From JAIEPT01 sp038217425 (GTDB lineage Bacteria; Planctomycetota; Planctomycetia; Gemmatales; Gemmataceae), in assembly GCA_038217425.1 (NCBI GenBank), contig JBBQPM010000040.1:1-43088 (forward strand): a DNA stretch of 43,088 nucleotides, written 5' to 3'. A model generated the notes under the pieces. That model worked only from the letters and a program-made list of their open reading frames with translations, was not told the DNA's origin and did not search any database. The first letter of the stretch is position 1. Every line of letters starts with the position of its first letter. The translations under genes and the position numbers were made by a program. Shown here piece after piece: positions 25,765 through 33,529 of the stretch.

Positions 25765-27108
25765 ATGAGAAGGTTTCTATTCCTCGCCTGTATTGCCGCG
25801 CTCACGTTGAGCGTGCCGCCATCCGCCCGCGCCGACGTCAAGTTGCCCAACGTCATCGGCAGCCACATGGTGCTGCAGCGCGATCGTCCGCTGCCAATCT
25901 GGGGCTGGGCCGAACCCGGCGAAGAAGTGACCGTCAAGCTGGACGCTCAGAAAGCCAGCGCCAAGGCCGACGAAAAAGGCCGCTGGAAAGTGATCCTGGA
26001 GCCGGTCAAAGCCGACGGCAAGGCGCACACCATGACCATCTCCGGCAAGAACGAGATCGTCTTGGAGGATCTGCTCATCGGCGAGGTTTGGCTCGGCTCG
26101 GGGCAGTCCAACATGGAGTGGCGGATCAGTCAATCGCGTGGCGCCAAGGAGAACGCCGCCGCCGCGGATCGGCCCACGATTCGTCTGTTCCAGGTTCCCA
26201 AGGTGCAGGCGCCGATGCCCGCGCTCGACGTCAACGCCAAATGGCAAGTCTGTTCGCCGACAACGGTGACTGGATTCTCCGCCGTCCTCTATCACTTCGG
26301 CGTCCGCCTGCAAAAGGAACTCAACGTCCCCATCGGCCTCATCAATAGTTCGTGGGGCGGTTCCGCGATTGAGCCGTGGCTCGTGGAGGAGAAGAAGTCC
26401 GGCGGCATGTACAACGGCATGATCGCGCCGGTTCAGCCGTTCGCCCTGCGTGGCTTCACCTGGTACCAGGGCGAGAGCAACGTCGGCCAGGGAATGAAAT
26501 ATCGCGATAACATGGAAAAGCTCATCAAGGGCTGGCGCGGCCTGTGGGGCGCCGAGTTGCCGTTCTATTTCGTCCAGATCTCCCCTTATTCCAATTACAA
26601 AGCGGACCTGCTGCCGCCGCTCTGGGAAGCTCAGGTCGCCAGTTTGAAAATCCCCGGCACCGGCATGGCGGTCAGCACCGATCTCGTCGACAACGTCAAA
26701 GACATCCATCCCAGCAACAAGCAACCTTACGGCGAACGCCTCGCTCTTTGGGCGCTGGCCAAGGACTATGGCAAGAAGGAGCTCGTCTATTCCGGCCCGC
26801 TTTACAAAAGCATGAAGATCGAAGGCGACAAGATCCGCGTCTCGTTCGCGCACACCGGCGGCGGCCTGCAGGCGCGCGACGGCAAAGCCCTCAGCGAATT
26901 CGAGATCGCCGGCAAGGACGGCGCCTTCGTCGCGGCCGAGGCGACGATCGACGGCAACACCGTCGTCGTGAAAGCTCAGGGCGTGAGCGAACCGGCACAG
27001 GTACGCTTCGGTTGGCGCAACGTCGCCAACCCGAACTTGATGAACAAGGAAGGACTCCCCGCGTCGCCGTTCCGCTCGCAGGATTGGCAAGGCGGCGCCG
27101 CGGAGTAA
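25765..27108 (+). CDS. Secreted sialate O-acetylesterase-like enzyme
   Basis: The product has 447 residues with a signal peptide (MRRFLFLACIAALTLSVPPSARA). Sialate O-acetylesterases remove acetyl groups from sialic acids; planctomycete relatives may act on acetylated algal or plant sugars. The family signature GSGQSNMEWRI carries the nucleophile Ser115. WGGSAIEPWL and GFTWYQGESN are also typical, the latter holding the conserved W-x-Q-G-E-S-N. Downstream, TDLVDNVKDIHPSNKQPYGERLALWALAKDYG contains the Asp-x-H-P element that gives the base. The first 95 residues form an N-terminal beta domain seen in these enzymes. It is divergent from the partner-switch operon. Confidence 0.92.
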   Translation: MRRFLFLACIAALTLSVPPSARADVKLPNVIGSHMVLQRDRPLPIWGWAEPGEEVTVKLDAQKASAKADEKGRWKVILEPVKADGKAHTMTISGKNEIVLEDLLIGEVWLGSGQSNMEWRISQSRGAKENAAAADRPTIRLFQVPKVQAPMPALDVNAKWQVCSPTTVTGFSAVLYHFGVRLQKELNVPIGLINSSWGGSAIEPWLVEEKKSGGMYNGMIAPVQPFALRGFTWYQGESNVGQGMKYRDNMEKLIKGWRGLWGAELPFYFVQISPYSNYKADLLPPLWEAQVASLKIPGTGMAVSTDLVDNVKDIHPSNKQPYGERLALWALAKDYGKKELVYSGPLYKSMKIEGDKIRVSFAHTGGGLQARDGKALSEFEIAGKDGAFVAAEATIDGNTVVVKAQGVSEPAQVRFGWRNVANPNLMNKEGLPASPFRSQDWQGGAAE

Positions 27109-27208
27109 ACACCGCGTCCGTATCGTGCACATTCCGAGGGAGAAGAAACTGCGGCGAAAGGCCGAATTCAAGAAGTGGCTTCGCGTCAAGACGCAAGCGT
27201 TACTTGGC

Positions 27209-28285
27209 CTATTCGCTTGTCGCCTGCGCCGCCTGAAAGAGCGCCCGTTGCAGCGCGGGGACATCCGCGAAACGCCGTGAGGGGTCCGGGTCCAGACACT
27301 GACGCACGATGCGGCGCAGCGGCCTGCTGCATACGCCGCGCAGCGGTTCGAGGTCGAAGCGAACCGCTCGCGGCTGCGGCATGGGGATGCCGCCGAAAAA
27401 GTCGAGCGGACTTTTGCCGGTGAGCGCGTGAAACAGGTTGGCGCCGACGGAATAGATGTCCGCCTTGGGCGTGAGCGACTCGAGCGGCCGTTCGCATTCG
27501 GGGGCACAGTAACCCGCGGTGGCCGCGCCGGGGAGCAGCTTCTTGGCGCCGACGAGATTCAGCAATTGGCAGCCCCCCATGTCGACCAGTGTCGCCCGAT
27601 CCTGAGCCGACACCAGGATGTTCGCCGGCTTGAGATCCTGGTAGATCAGCTGCCAGGTCATGCCCGGCTTCATCGCCCGAGGCTCATGCAACGCGCCCAG
27701 GACGTCGAGGATTTGGCCGAAAATCCGCAGCGTGCGCGCCTGGCTGATTGCACCTTGCCGTAAAATCTCTTCCAGCGACGTCCCGGCCACCGCCTCCATC
27801 ACCAGATACGGCTCGTGCTCGACCATCGCCAAATCATCGTAGATCCACGACGACTTGTCCTCGGTGACGTACGGCCCTTCAAGCTGCGGATTGGCGTCGT
27901 ACACGAAGTCGTTGGGATGCGGCACCGCGCTCACGCCCGCGTTGCGCAAGAGCACCAGGATGCGCCTCTCCATCTCCAGCGTCTTTCGCGGCAACAGCAG
28001 CTGCTGCGTGAACCCCGCGCGGTCGGCGACCTTGGCGTACGGCGCGATCGCGTAACGCAGAATCGTTTTGATCAGGACCGGCGCCCGCGTCCGCAGGTCC
28101 AGTCCTTCCAGCAGCAAGCCCATGCCCCCTGACGTGAAACACCTTACGATTTGATACCGGCCCCCCAGCGGCTGCGCGATGGTGAACGTCTGCCCGCGAT
28201 TGTCGCCCATGGGCACAACGCCGCGCAGGAAGGGTCGCCCTTGCCACGTGATCGGCTTGCCCGGGGAGAATAGAACGCTGGCCAT
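27209..28285 (-). CDS. Cytoplasmic Ser/Thr kinase-like protein with altered HRD/DFG motifs
   Basis: The product has 358 residues with no TM segment. The kinase fold begins near 44: YQIVRCFTSGGMGLLLEG with a short glycine loop, and Lys73 in APVLIKTILR. The catalytic loop reads IYQDLKPANIL (Asp217): HRD has become YQD, though D-x-K-P-x-N is kept. The metal motif DFG is DMG (Asp235). GYCAPECERPLESLTPKADIYSVGANLFHALTG is the activation segment with the APE-like sequence. The N-terminal 40 residues may be regulatory. Because the Asp and Lys are present it could be active, but unusual rates or specificity are likely. It is divergent from the PEP-CTERM-like gene across 225 bp. Confidence 0.88.
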   Translation of the reverse strand: MASVLFSPGKPITWQGRPFLRGVVPMGDNRGQTFTIAQPLGGRYQIVRCFTSGGMGLLLEGLDLRTRAPVLIKTILRYAIAPYAKVADRAGFTQQLLLPRKTLEMERRILVLLRNAGVSAVPHPNDFVYDANPQLEGPYVTEDKSSWIYDDLAMVEHEPYLVMEAVAGTSLEEILRQGAISQARTLRIFGQILDVLGALHEPRAMKPGMTWQLIYQDLKPANILVSAQDRATLVDMGGCQLLNLVGAKKLLPGAATAGYCAPECERPLESLTPKADIYSVGANLFHALTGKSPLDFFGGIPMPQPRAVRFDLEPLRGVCSRPLRRIVRQCLDPDPSRRFADVPALQRALFQAAQATSE

Positions 28286-28448
28286 GGAATGTAAACCTTC
28301 GGAAGCATGTCTTGTTAATTTACGCGAGAAGGCTTAACAAATGATAAGTGAACATTTGCGCTGTGAAGCTGGGGAAATTAGTTGAAAGTCTTGCGATTTG
28401 TCTGAGGATAGCGATAATAGTGGAAAAAAGGCCTGCGAAAAAACGACC

Positions 28449-28462
28449 GGCATGCCACTTGC
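28449..28462 (+). promoter_or_regulatory. Sigma-54-type -24/-12 promoter candidate
   Basis: GG at 28449-28450 and GC at 28461-28462 are separated by the 10 bp expected for sigma-54. The segment GGCATGCCACTTGC shares GGCA-x-G and TTGC with the consensus. Transcription would start near 28474, giving a 37-nt leader with the GAGAGG ribosome site before the PEP-CTERM-like gene. The motif is short, so a chance match is possible. Confidence 0.4.
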
Positions 28463-28510
28463 GTTCTAAGATTACGCATCGTAGGAACAATCTTCAAAGA
28501 GAGGCCCCTC

Positions 28511-31369
28511 ATGGCACAGGTACGGAACAAAGTCTCGGTTCTTCGCTGGACGGGCATCGCCGTCTGGGGAGCGTTGGCGGCGACGCTGCCGGCGCTCTGG
28601 AGTCAACAGCCGGAAATCGTTCAGGCCCCGAAGCAGTCGGGCGAAGTCAAGCAGGCGCCGATGTCGAGCTATCGGCTCCTCGGCGCCGGGTTCACGCGCC
28701 CCAGCGGCGAAATCAAACTCGCCGGCATCGCCGAGAAGGGGACGCTCTTCGGCGGTACCGTCATGTACGCGATCTATCAGTACGACGGCCAACCGGGCGA
28801 CGTCTACGGCACGAACGACAAGAATTTCGATTCGAAATTCCGCCCCGGCGACAAGTCGCCTGCCCAGCTTACCAGCGCTGAATCTCGGCCGCAGTTCCTG
28901 TACGTCTATCAGGTCATCAACGACCGCCGGACCGCGATCGCCGATGATATTGTCCAACCGGGCGGCGTCGATGAGACTCCCGCGATCGATAAGATTCGCA
29001 TCCCCCTGCCGATCCACCACAGCTTCGTTCGCTCGTGGGGTCATTTCGACGGTACCGGCATCGTCACGCAGCAAGTCAACAACGCCGGCCCGATCATGGC
29101 TGTGGCTGCCATGCCGATGAAGGCCATGGCCGGCAGCAAGCATGAAAGCGGCGCCAAACGCGTCGCCTTCTCTCCCGACGCCCTGAGCCGAATCGGCATC
29201 GGTTCCAGCGTGCTCAATCTGCCCAAGACCAAGCAGGTCGGCATCCACGACAACACCGCCAAGCTCGCCGATCAAGGCGCCGCCAACGTCCCCGAATCGG
29301 TCAAGGTACTCGATTACGACAAAACCAAGAAGACCTCCGACTTCGTCGTCGATTTCGTCGGCAAGAATGTCGTCAAGTCGGGTGAGCACAGCGTCCTCTT
29401 CGGCTTCACCAGCGACGTGCTCCCCAAGACCGGCTCCACCTTCATCCGCGCCGTCTCCCTACAGAAAACCGAAGAAACCCCCGGCGAAGTCATCGTTCCG
29501 ACGCTCGGCGCCTTCCAGCCCGGCCTGTTCGGCGACGGCAAGCGGCTCAACCTCATTCGCGCCGGCTACGTCCATCCCGGCAACCACAGCACCCAGACGC
29601 TGAGCATTCTTGACCGAGCTCGCGACGCCAGCGCCGCCTCCATCCTCGGCAAGCAAAAGAGCGAACTCTTCGGCGGCACCGTCTTCTTCGCCGTTTTCAA
29701 ACGGACCGAGGCCGACGCCAAGACCGGCGATACCTGGGGCGTCGGCTCCAGTCGCTTTGATTCCTCCTTTGAACCCGGTCTCAATATCGACGGACAGTAT
29801 TCCCCCAATCTCGACACCGCGGCCGAGTACGTCTACCTTTACCAGGTCGTCAACGATCGCGGCTACCACGATCGCCATCTGGTCAAGCAGAACGAACGCC
29901 TGGTGGTGCAGGAAGACATCGCCAACATGAAGAGCGCGCCGGAACCCTTCGGCAAAACTAAGGGCGTCGCCAGCTTCTCGCTCAAAATCAACCTCGATTC
30001 GCGAGCGATCACGTCCTGGGGGTACTTCGCCGACAGCTCGTTCCAGCTCAACGTCGCCCAGGAAATCAAGGCGAACGAAGACCGGGAGAAATTGTCCTCC
30101 AAGGACATCAGCAAGGAGAACATCATCCCGGTCTCCAACCTCGCCAACACCGCGACCAGCGAGCAGCTCACGGGGGGGAAGCACAAGGAATATGTCAACG
30201 GTCATAAAGCGATCTACCTGAGCGACGGCGACGGCCGCGCCAACGGCTTCCAGGTCGTCAGCACCATCACCGGCGGCACCGCCAACCCGAAGATTCTCGA
30301 ATCCAAGACCGTCGGCGATCAGATCGACGTTCTGCGGAAAAACCAGCTCACCCGTGGCGTGCAGCCCAAGCTCGTGCAGCTGCTTCACTTCGAGAATCAG
30401 CCGACCGCGCCGCTCGAGACCCAACTCGTGGGCCGTCGCGAAACTGCTCAAACCGTGTTCCGCGTCGATTGGGACCAGGCGAGCCAGATCGAGGAAGGGC
30501 AGCAGAGCGTGATCTTCGGCTTCACGTCGAAGTATCCGCCCGCTCCGTCGCCGATTCGTTTGCGAGACTGGAAAGCCAAGGTCAGCCAAACTTCCGCGGA
30601 AGCCGAACGCATCTTCGACGTCAGCCCCGAACCGACGGCGCTGGACAAGGCAGCGATCACTCTGTCCGGCCTGGGTTTGGGCGCTGAGGCGAGCGTAGCT
30701 GCAGCCGCTCGGGCAGCGGGATTGCCCGAATCGACCGTTGCGCTGGTCTCGAACAACGGGAGCGGCGACGGCTTGGCGCTCGCCCTCGCCAGCACTGCGG
30801 TGGGCGGGAGCAGCATTGGGGCCGTGGGTATTGACGGATTCGGCGGCGGCTCCGGCAACGGCATTGCCAACGCCAGCGGTCCTCCGGGCCCCGGACCCGA
30901 ATCGGCTGCCGCAGGCGGCGGTTCCGTCGGTAGCATCACGCCTCCCAGCTTCGCCGGCGGTTCCAGCACGGGCGGTAGCGGCGGCGGCTTCGGGGGCGGC
31001 ATCGGCTTCCCCGGCACCGGCTCGGGCTTCGGTCAACCCGGCGCCGGCACAGGCGGCGGTACGGGCGGGGGAACCGGCGGGGGTACGGGCGGCGGCACCG
31101 CCGACACCGGCGCCGAAACCGGTACCGACCAGAACACCGGTACCAACATCACCATCAACAACAAGAACCAGCAACAACAACAACAGCAACAAAAGCAGAG
31201 CCAGGGACAGAATCAAAAGCAGAATCAAGGACAAAAAGGTAAGCCCGGCGGCGGTAACGTCATCCCCGCCCCCGCCAGCCTGCTCTTGGGCCTGCTCGGC
31301 ATCCCCGGTCTCTACGCCCTGTACCGCCGACGCAAGTCGGCCGCTCCGACCTCGCCGCCCACTGCGTAG
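28511..31369 (+). CDS. Large PEP-CTERM-like surface protein with duplicated domain and Gly/Gln-rich tail
   Basis: The product has 952 residues. The N-terminus has a hydrophobic export signal (about 12-30). Two related domains are seen. The first (about 53-140) has LFGGTVMYAIYQ, GDVYGTNDKNFDSKFRPG and FLYVYQVINDR. The second (about 360-450) has LFGGTVFFAVFK, GDTWGVGSSRFDSSFEPG and YVYLYQVVNDR. Each is followed by a region with FGFTSDVLP- or FGFTSKYPP-like ends. Residues about 775-875 are Gly-rich (TGGGTGGGTGGG), and about 885-910 are Gln-rich. The end NVIPAPASLLLGLLGIPGLY plus a basic RRRK tail resembles the PEP-CTERM anchor (VPEP, hydrophobic helix, RRR), with PAPA instead of PEP. PEP-CTERM proteins are processed by exosortase and sent to the envelope or matrix. 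No exosortase is in the window. A perfect terminator follows. Confidence 0.85.
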   Translation: MAQVRNKVSVLRWTGIAVWGALAATLPALWSQQPEIVQAPKQSGEVKQAPMSSYRLLGAGFTRPSGEIKLAGIAEKGTLFGGTVMYAIYQYDGQPGDVYGTNDKNFDSKFRPGDKSPAQLTSAESRPQFLYVYQVINDRRTAIADDIVQPGGVDETPAIDKIRIPLPIHHSFVRSWGHFDGTGIVTQQVNNAGPIMAVAAMPMKAMAGSKHESGAKRVAFSPDALSRIGIGSSVLNLPKTKQVGIHDNTAKLADQGAANVPESVKVLDYDKTKKTSDFVVDFVGKNVVKSGEHSVLFGFTSDVLPKTGSTFIRAVSLQKTEETPGEVIVPTLGAFQPGLFGDGKRLNLIRAGYVHPGNHSTQTLSILDRARDASAASILGKQKSELFGGTVFFAVFKRTEADAKTGDTWGVGSSRFDSSFEPGLNIDGQYSPNLDTAAEYVYLYQVVNDRGYHDRHLVKQNERLVVQEDIANMKSAPEPFGKTKGVASFSLKINLDSRAITSWGYFADSSFQLNVAQEIKANEDREKLSSKDISKENIIPVSNLANTATSEQLTGGKHKEYVNGHKAIYLSDGDGRANGFQVVSTITGGTANPKILESKTVGDQIDVLRKNQLTRGVQPKLVQLLHFENQPTAPLETQLVGRRETAQTVFRVDWDQASQIEEGQQSVIFGFTSKYPPAPSPIRLRDWKAKVSQTSAEAERIFDVSPEPTALDKAAITLSGLGLGAEASVAAAARAAGLPESTVALVSNNGSGDGLALALASTAVGGSSIGAVGIDGFGGGSGNGIANASGPPGPGPESAAAGGGSVGSITPPSFAGGSSTGGSGGGFGGGIGFPGTGSGFGQPGAGTGGGTGGGTGGGTGGGTADTGAETGTDQNTGTNITINNKNQQQQQQQQKQSQGQNQKQNQGQKGKPGGGNVIPAPASLLLGLLGIPGLYALYRRRKSAAPTSPPTA

Positions 31370-31393
31370 AGGGCTGCTGGAGTCCTGAAAAGT

Positions 31394-31427
31394 CAAAAGC
31401 CGCGGTCCCTTCGGACCGCGGCTTTTG
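31394..31427 (+). terminator. Intrinsic terminator after PEP-CTERM-like gene
   Basis: Arms 31394-31408 and 31413-31427 (CAAAAGCCGCGGTCC) are perfectly complementary over 15 bp around a CTTC loop, with TTTT on the 3' side. It lies 25 bp after the stop. Confidence 0.85.
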
Positions 31428-31638
31428 CGTTGCGCACCCCACCGGAGTTCGATTGCAAGTTTCTCGATACTCCCTCACCAACCAACTTTCGCATAACATG
31501 GCTCGGCGGATCCAGTGAGGGTAAGGTACTCTTTCAAAACCGCGCGTGGCGGTCGTTCGACTTACGTCCTGGGAATGGCCGAAGCGTGTCATGAGATTTT
31601 CGGAACACGTCGATGACGTTCTGAAGTATCACGTCGTC

Positions 31639-31666
31639 TTGCATTCGCGGGGACGGTCCGTATACT
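31639..31666 (+). promoter_or_regulatory. Near-consensus sigma-70 promoter for TPR/alpha-CTD gene
   Basis: TTGCAT (31639-31644), a 16-bp spacer and TATACT (31661-31666) form a strong -35/-10 pair. Transcription would begin near 31673, leaving a leader of about 110 nt before the ATG. No other structure was recognised in the gap 31428-31784. Confidence 0.55.
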
Positions 31667-31784
31667 ACTGCCTTACGAGACCTCCAGGCGATGCAAAGCC
31701 CTTTCCGAACATAATCGATCCGCTCCCTTTGGCCGTGGCGACAACGGCTGCGGGGAGATTTTGTTGATTGTTGGAGACCCTGCC

Positions 31785-33125
31785 ATGGCCGAAACTCCGC
31801 TCATCGATTTGAAAGCCCTGCTAGTGGAACGCGAAGACTGCGACGCCGGTACCGTCCAGCGGCTGCGCGACGGCCTCGCCCAAGGCAAGACGCAGTATAA
31901 GACGTTGCGCGAATGTGCCGAGGCGCTGCGGAAGAAGCTCGAGAACGCCGCCGGGCCTGTTGCCAAGAAGCTTCACCTCAAGCTCGGCATCACCAACTTT
32001 TTCCTCGGCAAAATGGCCGACTCCGCCGAGAGCCTCAAGCAAGGCGAGGGCGCCCTCGCCAACTTCTATCTCGGCAAAGCCCTGCTCGAAAATCAACAAC
32101 TCGACGACGCCTACAAAGCCTTCGACAAGGCCGAGAAGTCCGGCTACACCAGTGCCCAGGTTCATCTGCAGAAAGCTGGCATCCACCGGCTGCGTGGCGA
32201 AGTCAAGGAAGCCAAGGCGCTGCTGCACAAACACGAAGACCAGGCGAGCCACAACGCCGAATTCCACTACCAGACCGGGAGCTTCCACGCCAGCGAAGGG
32301 CATCGCGATCTTGCGGTGAAGCATTTCGAACGGGCCGTCGAACTCGACCCGGGCCATACCGGCGCCCTGTTCCAGCTGGGCCACGCCAACGATCTCGTCG
32401 GCAATGACGACGAAGCGATCAAGTATTACGAACGCTGCCTCGATTATCCGCCGCACCATATCGGTCTGGTCATGAATCTCGGCATCCTCTACGAGGATTC
32501 GGAGAAGTACGAAAAGGCCGTCGAGTGCTACAAACGGCTCGTGAACGCCGACCCGAACAACGAACAGGCGAAGTTGTTCCTCAAGGATTCGGAAGCGTCG
32601 GTCACGATGTACTATAACCCGGATGCCGACGTCGCGCATTCGAAGATGAGCCAGGTGCTCGATATCCCGGTCACCGATTTCGAGCTGTCGGTGCGGAGCC
32701 GAAATTGCTTGCGCAAGATGAACATCCGCACGCTCGGCGACCTCACGCGCGTCAGCGAGCAGCAATTGCTTTCGAGCAAGAATTTCGGTGAAACGTCGCT
32801 GCAGGAGATCAAGCAGATCCTGGGAGCGAAGACGTTACGGCTCGGCCAGGCCCTGGAACAAGGCGGCGGCCAGTTCGAACGCCGATTCCCCAACAGCGCC
32901 CCGCTTTCGGACGCCGAGCAGGCGATGATGAACAAGCCGGTGAGCGAATTGAATCTATCCGTGCGCGCTCGCAAGTGCATGAACCGGCTGGGCATTAATT
33001 CGATGGGCGAACTGATCAGCCGCACCGCGGACGAGTTGCTGGAGTCGAAGAACTTCGGCATGACGTCGCTGAATGAGGTCCGGGAGAAGCTACGCGGCAT
33101 GGGCCTCAATCTGCGAGGCGATTAG
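31785..33125 (+). CDS. TPR protein fused to two RNA polymerase alpha-CTD-like domains
   Basis: The product has 446 residues from the ATG at 31785, with GGAG 8 bp upstream. Residues about 80-250 are tetratricopeptide repeats, e.g. ANFYLGKALLENQQLDDAYKAFDKAE, AVKHFERAVELDPGHTGALFQLGHAN and AIKYYERCLDYPP. Two copies of an alpha-CTD-like domain follow. The first (about 293-351) has ELSVRSRNCLRKMNIRTLGDLT and SKNFGETSLQEIKQIL. The second (about 383-444) has ELNLSVRARKCMNRLGINSMGEL and SKNFGMTSLNEVREKL. They match E. coli RpoA 264-320: the Arg265-equivalent (VRS/VRA) and the Gly-x-x-Ser turn are kept. The alpha-CTD binds UP-element DNA and activators, so this protein may touch DNA or transcription factors. 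No rest of an RNA polymerase alpha subunit is present. Confidence 0.9.
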   Translation: MAETPLIDLKALLVEREDCDAGTVQRLRDGLAQGKTQYKTLRECAEALRKKLENAAGPVAKKLHLKLGITNFFLGKMADSAESLKQGEGALANFYLGKALLENQQLDDAYKAFDKAEKSGYTSAQVHLQKAGIHRLRGEVKEAKALLHKHEDQASHNAEFHYQTGSFHASEGHRDLAVKHFERAVELDPGHTGALFQLGHANDLVGNDDEAIKYYERCLDYPPHHIGLVMNLGILYEDSEKYEKAVECYKRLVNADPNNEQAKLFLKDSEASVTMYYNPDADVAHSKMSQVLDIPVTDFELSVRSRNCLRKMNIRTLGDLTRVSEQQLLSSKNFGETSLQEIKQILGAKTLRLGQALEQGGGQFERRFPNSAPLSDAEQAMMNKPVSELNLSVRARKCMNRLGINSMGELISRTADELLESKNFGMTSLNEVREKLRGMGLNLRGD

Positions 33126-33328
33126 CTGGACAGCGCTGCGTTTCACTGTTGGGTAAAGCCTGATTTCAGACTGCGCAAGTTGCGTAGCTCTAAATGGGAC
33201 GTTCTTAAATTCGGCCTGTAAAGCCGACTCCTATCGCCCCGGTCGCCAGGCCCTGGTAAGATATAAATCTTAGATCGACCCTTAGAGCGTTCGGAAGAAA
33301 TGACGGAATACCGTAGGGAGTCTCCGAA
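33126..33328. other. Non-coding gap after TPR/alpha-CTD gene
   Basis: This stretch has no plausible gene. It contains a short palindrome AGATATAAATCT near 33260. It leads into the inverted repeat at 33329. I see no RNA gene or promoter that can be supported. Confidence 0.4.
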
Positions 33329-33436
33329 TTAGGCGACCGGCCGACGTGAGTCGGCCGGTACGTGTGCTTGAGCGGTTTCGATCGGATCTTCGAATGGGAT
33401 GCTATACCGGCCGACTCACGTCGGCCGCTCGCCTTA
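33329..33436. repeat. BIME-like inverted repeat with self-palindromic arms
   Basis: Arms 33329-33360 and 33405-33436 pair over 32 bp with few mismatches. Each arm is itself a hairpin, CCGGCCGAC-GTGA-GTCGGCCGG. The 44-nt centre has no clear structure. It lies between the 3' ends of the TPR/alpha-CTD gene and the Lys-rich secreted protein gene. Confidence 0.75.
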
Positions 33437-33478
33437 ACCCATCGCCAAGCTTTGCAGCCAGCTTACTCCTCAAAACAA

Positions 33479-33511
33479 AAAAGGCGGAAGGGCGCTGCCC
33501 TTCCGCCTTTT
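33479..33511 (-). terminator. Intrinsic terminator for Lys-rich secreted protein gene
   Basis: AAAAGGCGGAAGGGC (33479-33493) and GCCCTTCCGCCTTTT (33497-33511) form a perfect 15-bp stem with a 3-nt loop. On the - strand it is followed by TTTTGTTTT, as expected for termination of the gene ending at 33530. Confidence 0.85.
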
Positions 33512-33529
33512 CAGCGTTCGCTTGGTCGT

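Noticed and set aside
25777..27507. 576-codon - strand frame opposite the sialate O-acetylesterase gene
   Set aside because: The esterase on + has its signal peptide and GSGQSNM motif; the reverse frame has no recognisable features.
29459..31396. 645-codon - strand frame opposite the PEP-CTERM-like gene
   Set aside because: Its apparent Gly/Ala/Leu repeats mirror the repeats of the real gene; no start or ribosome site, and no domain.
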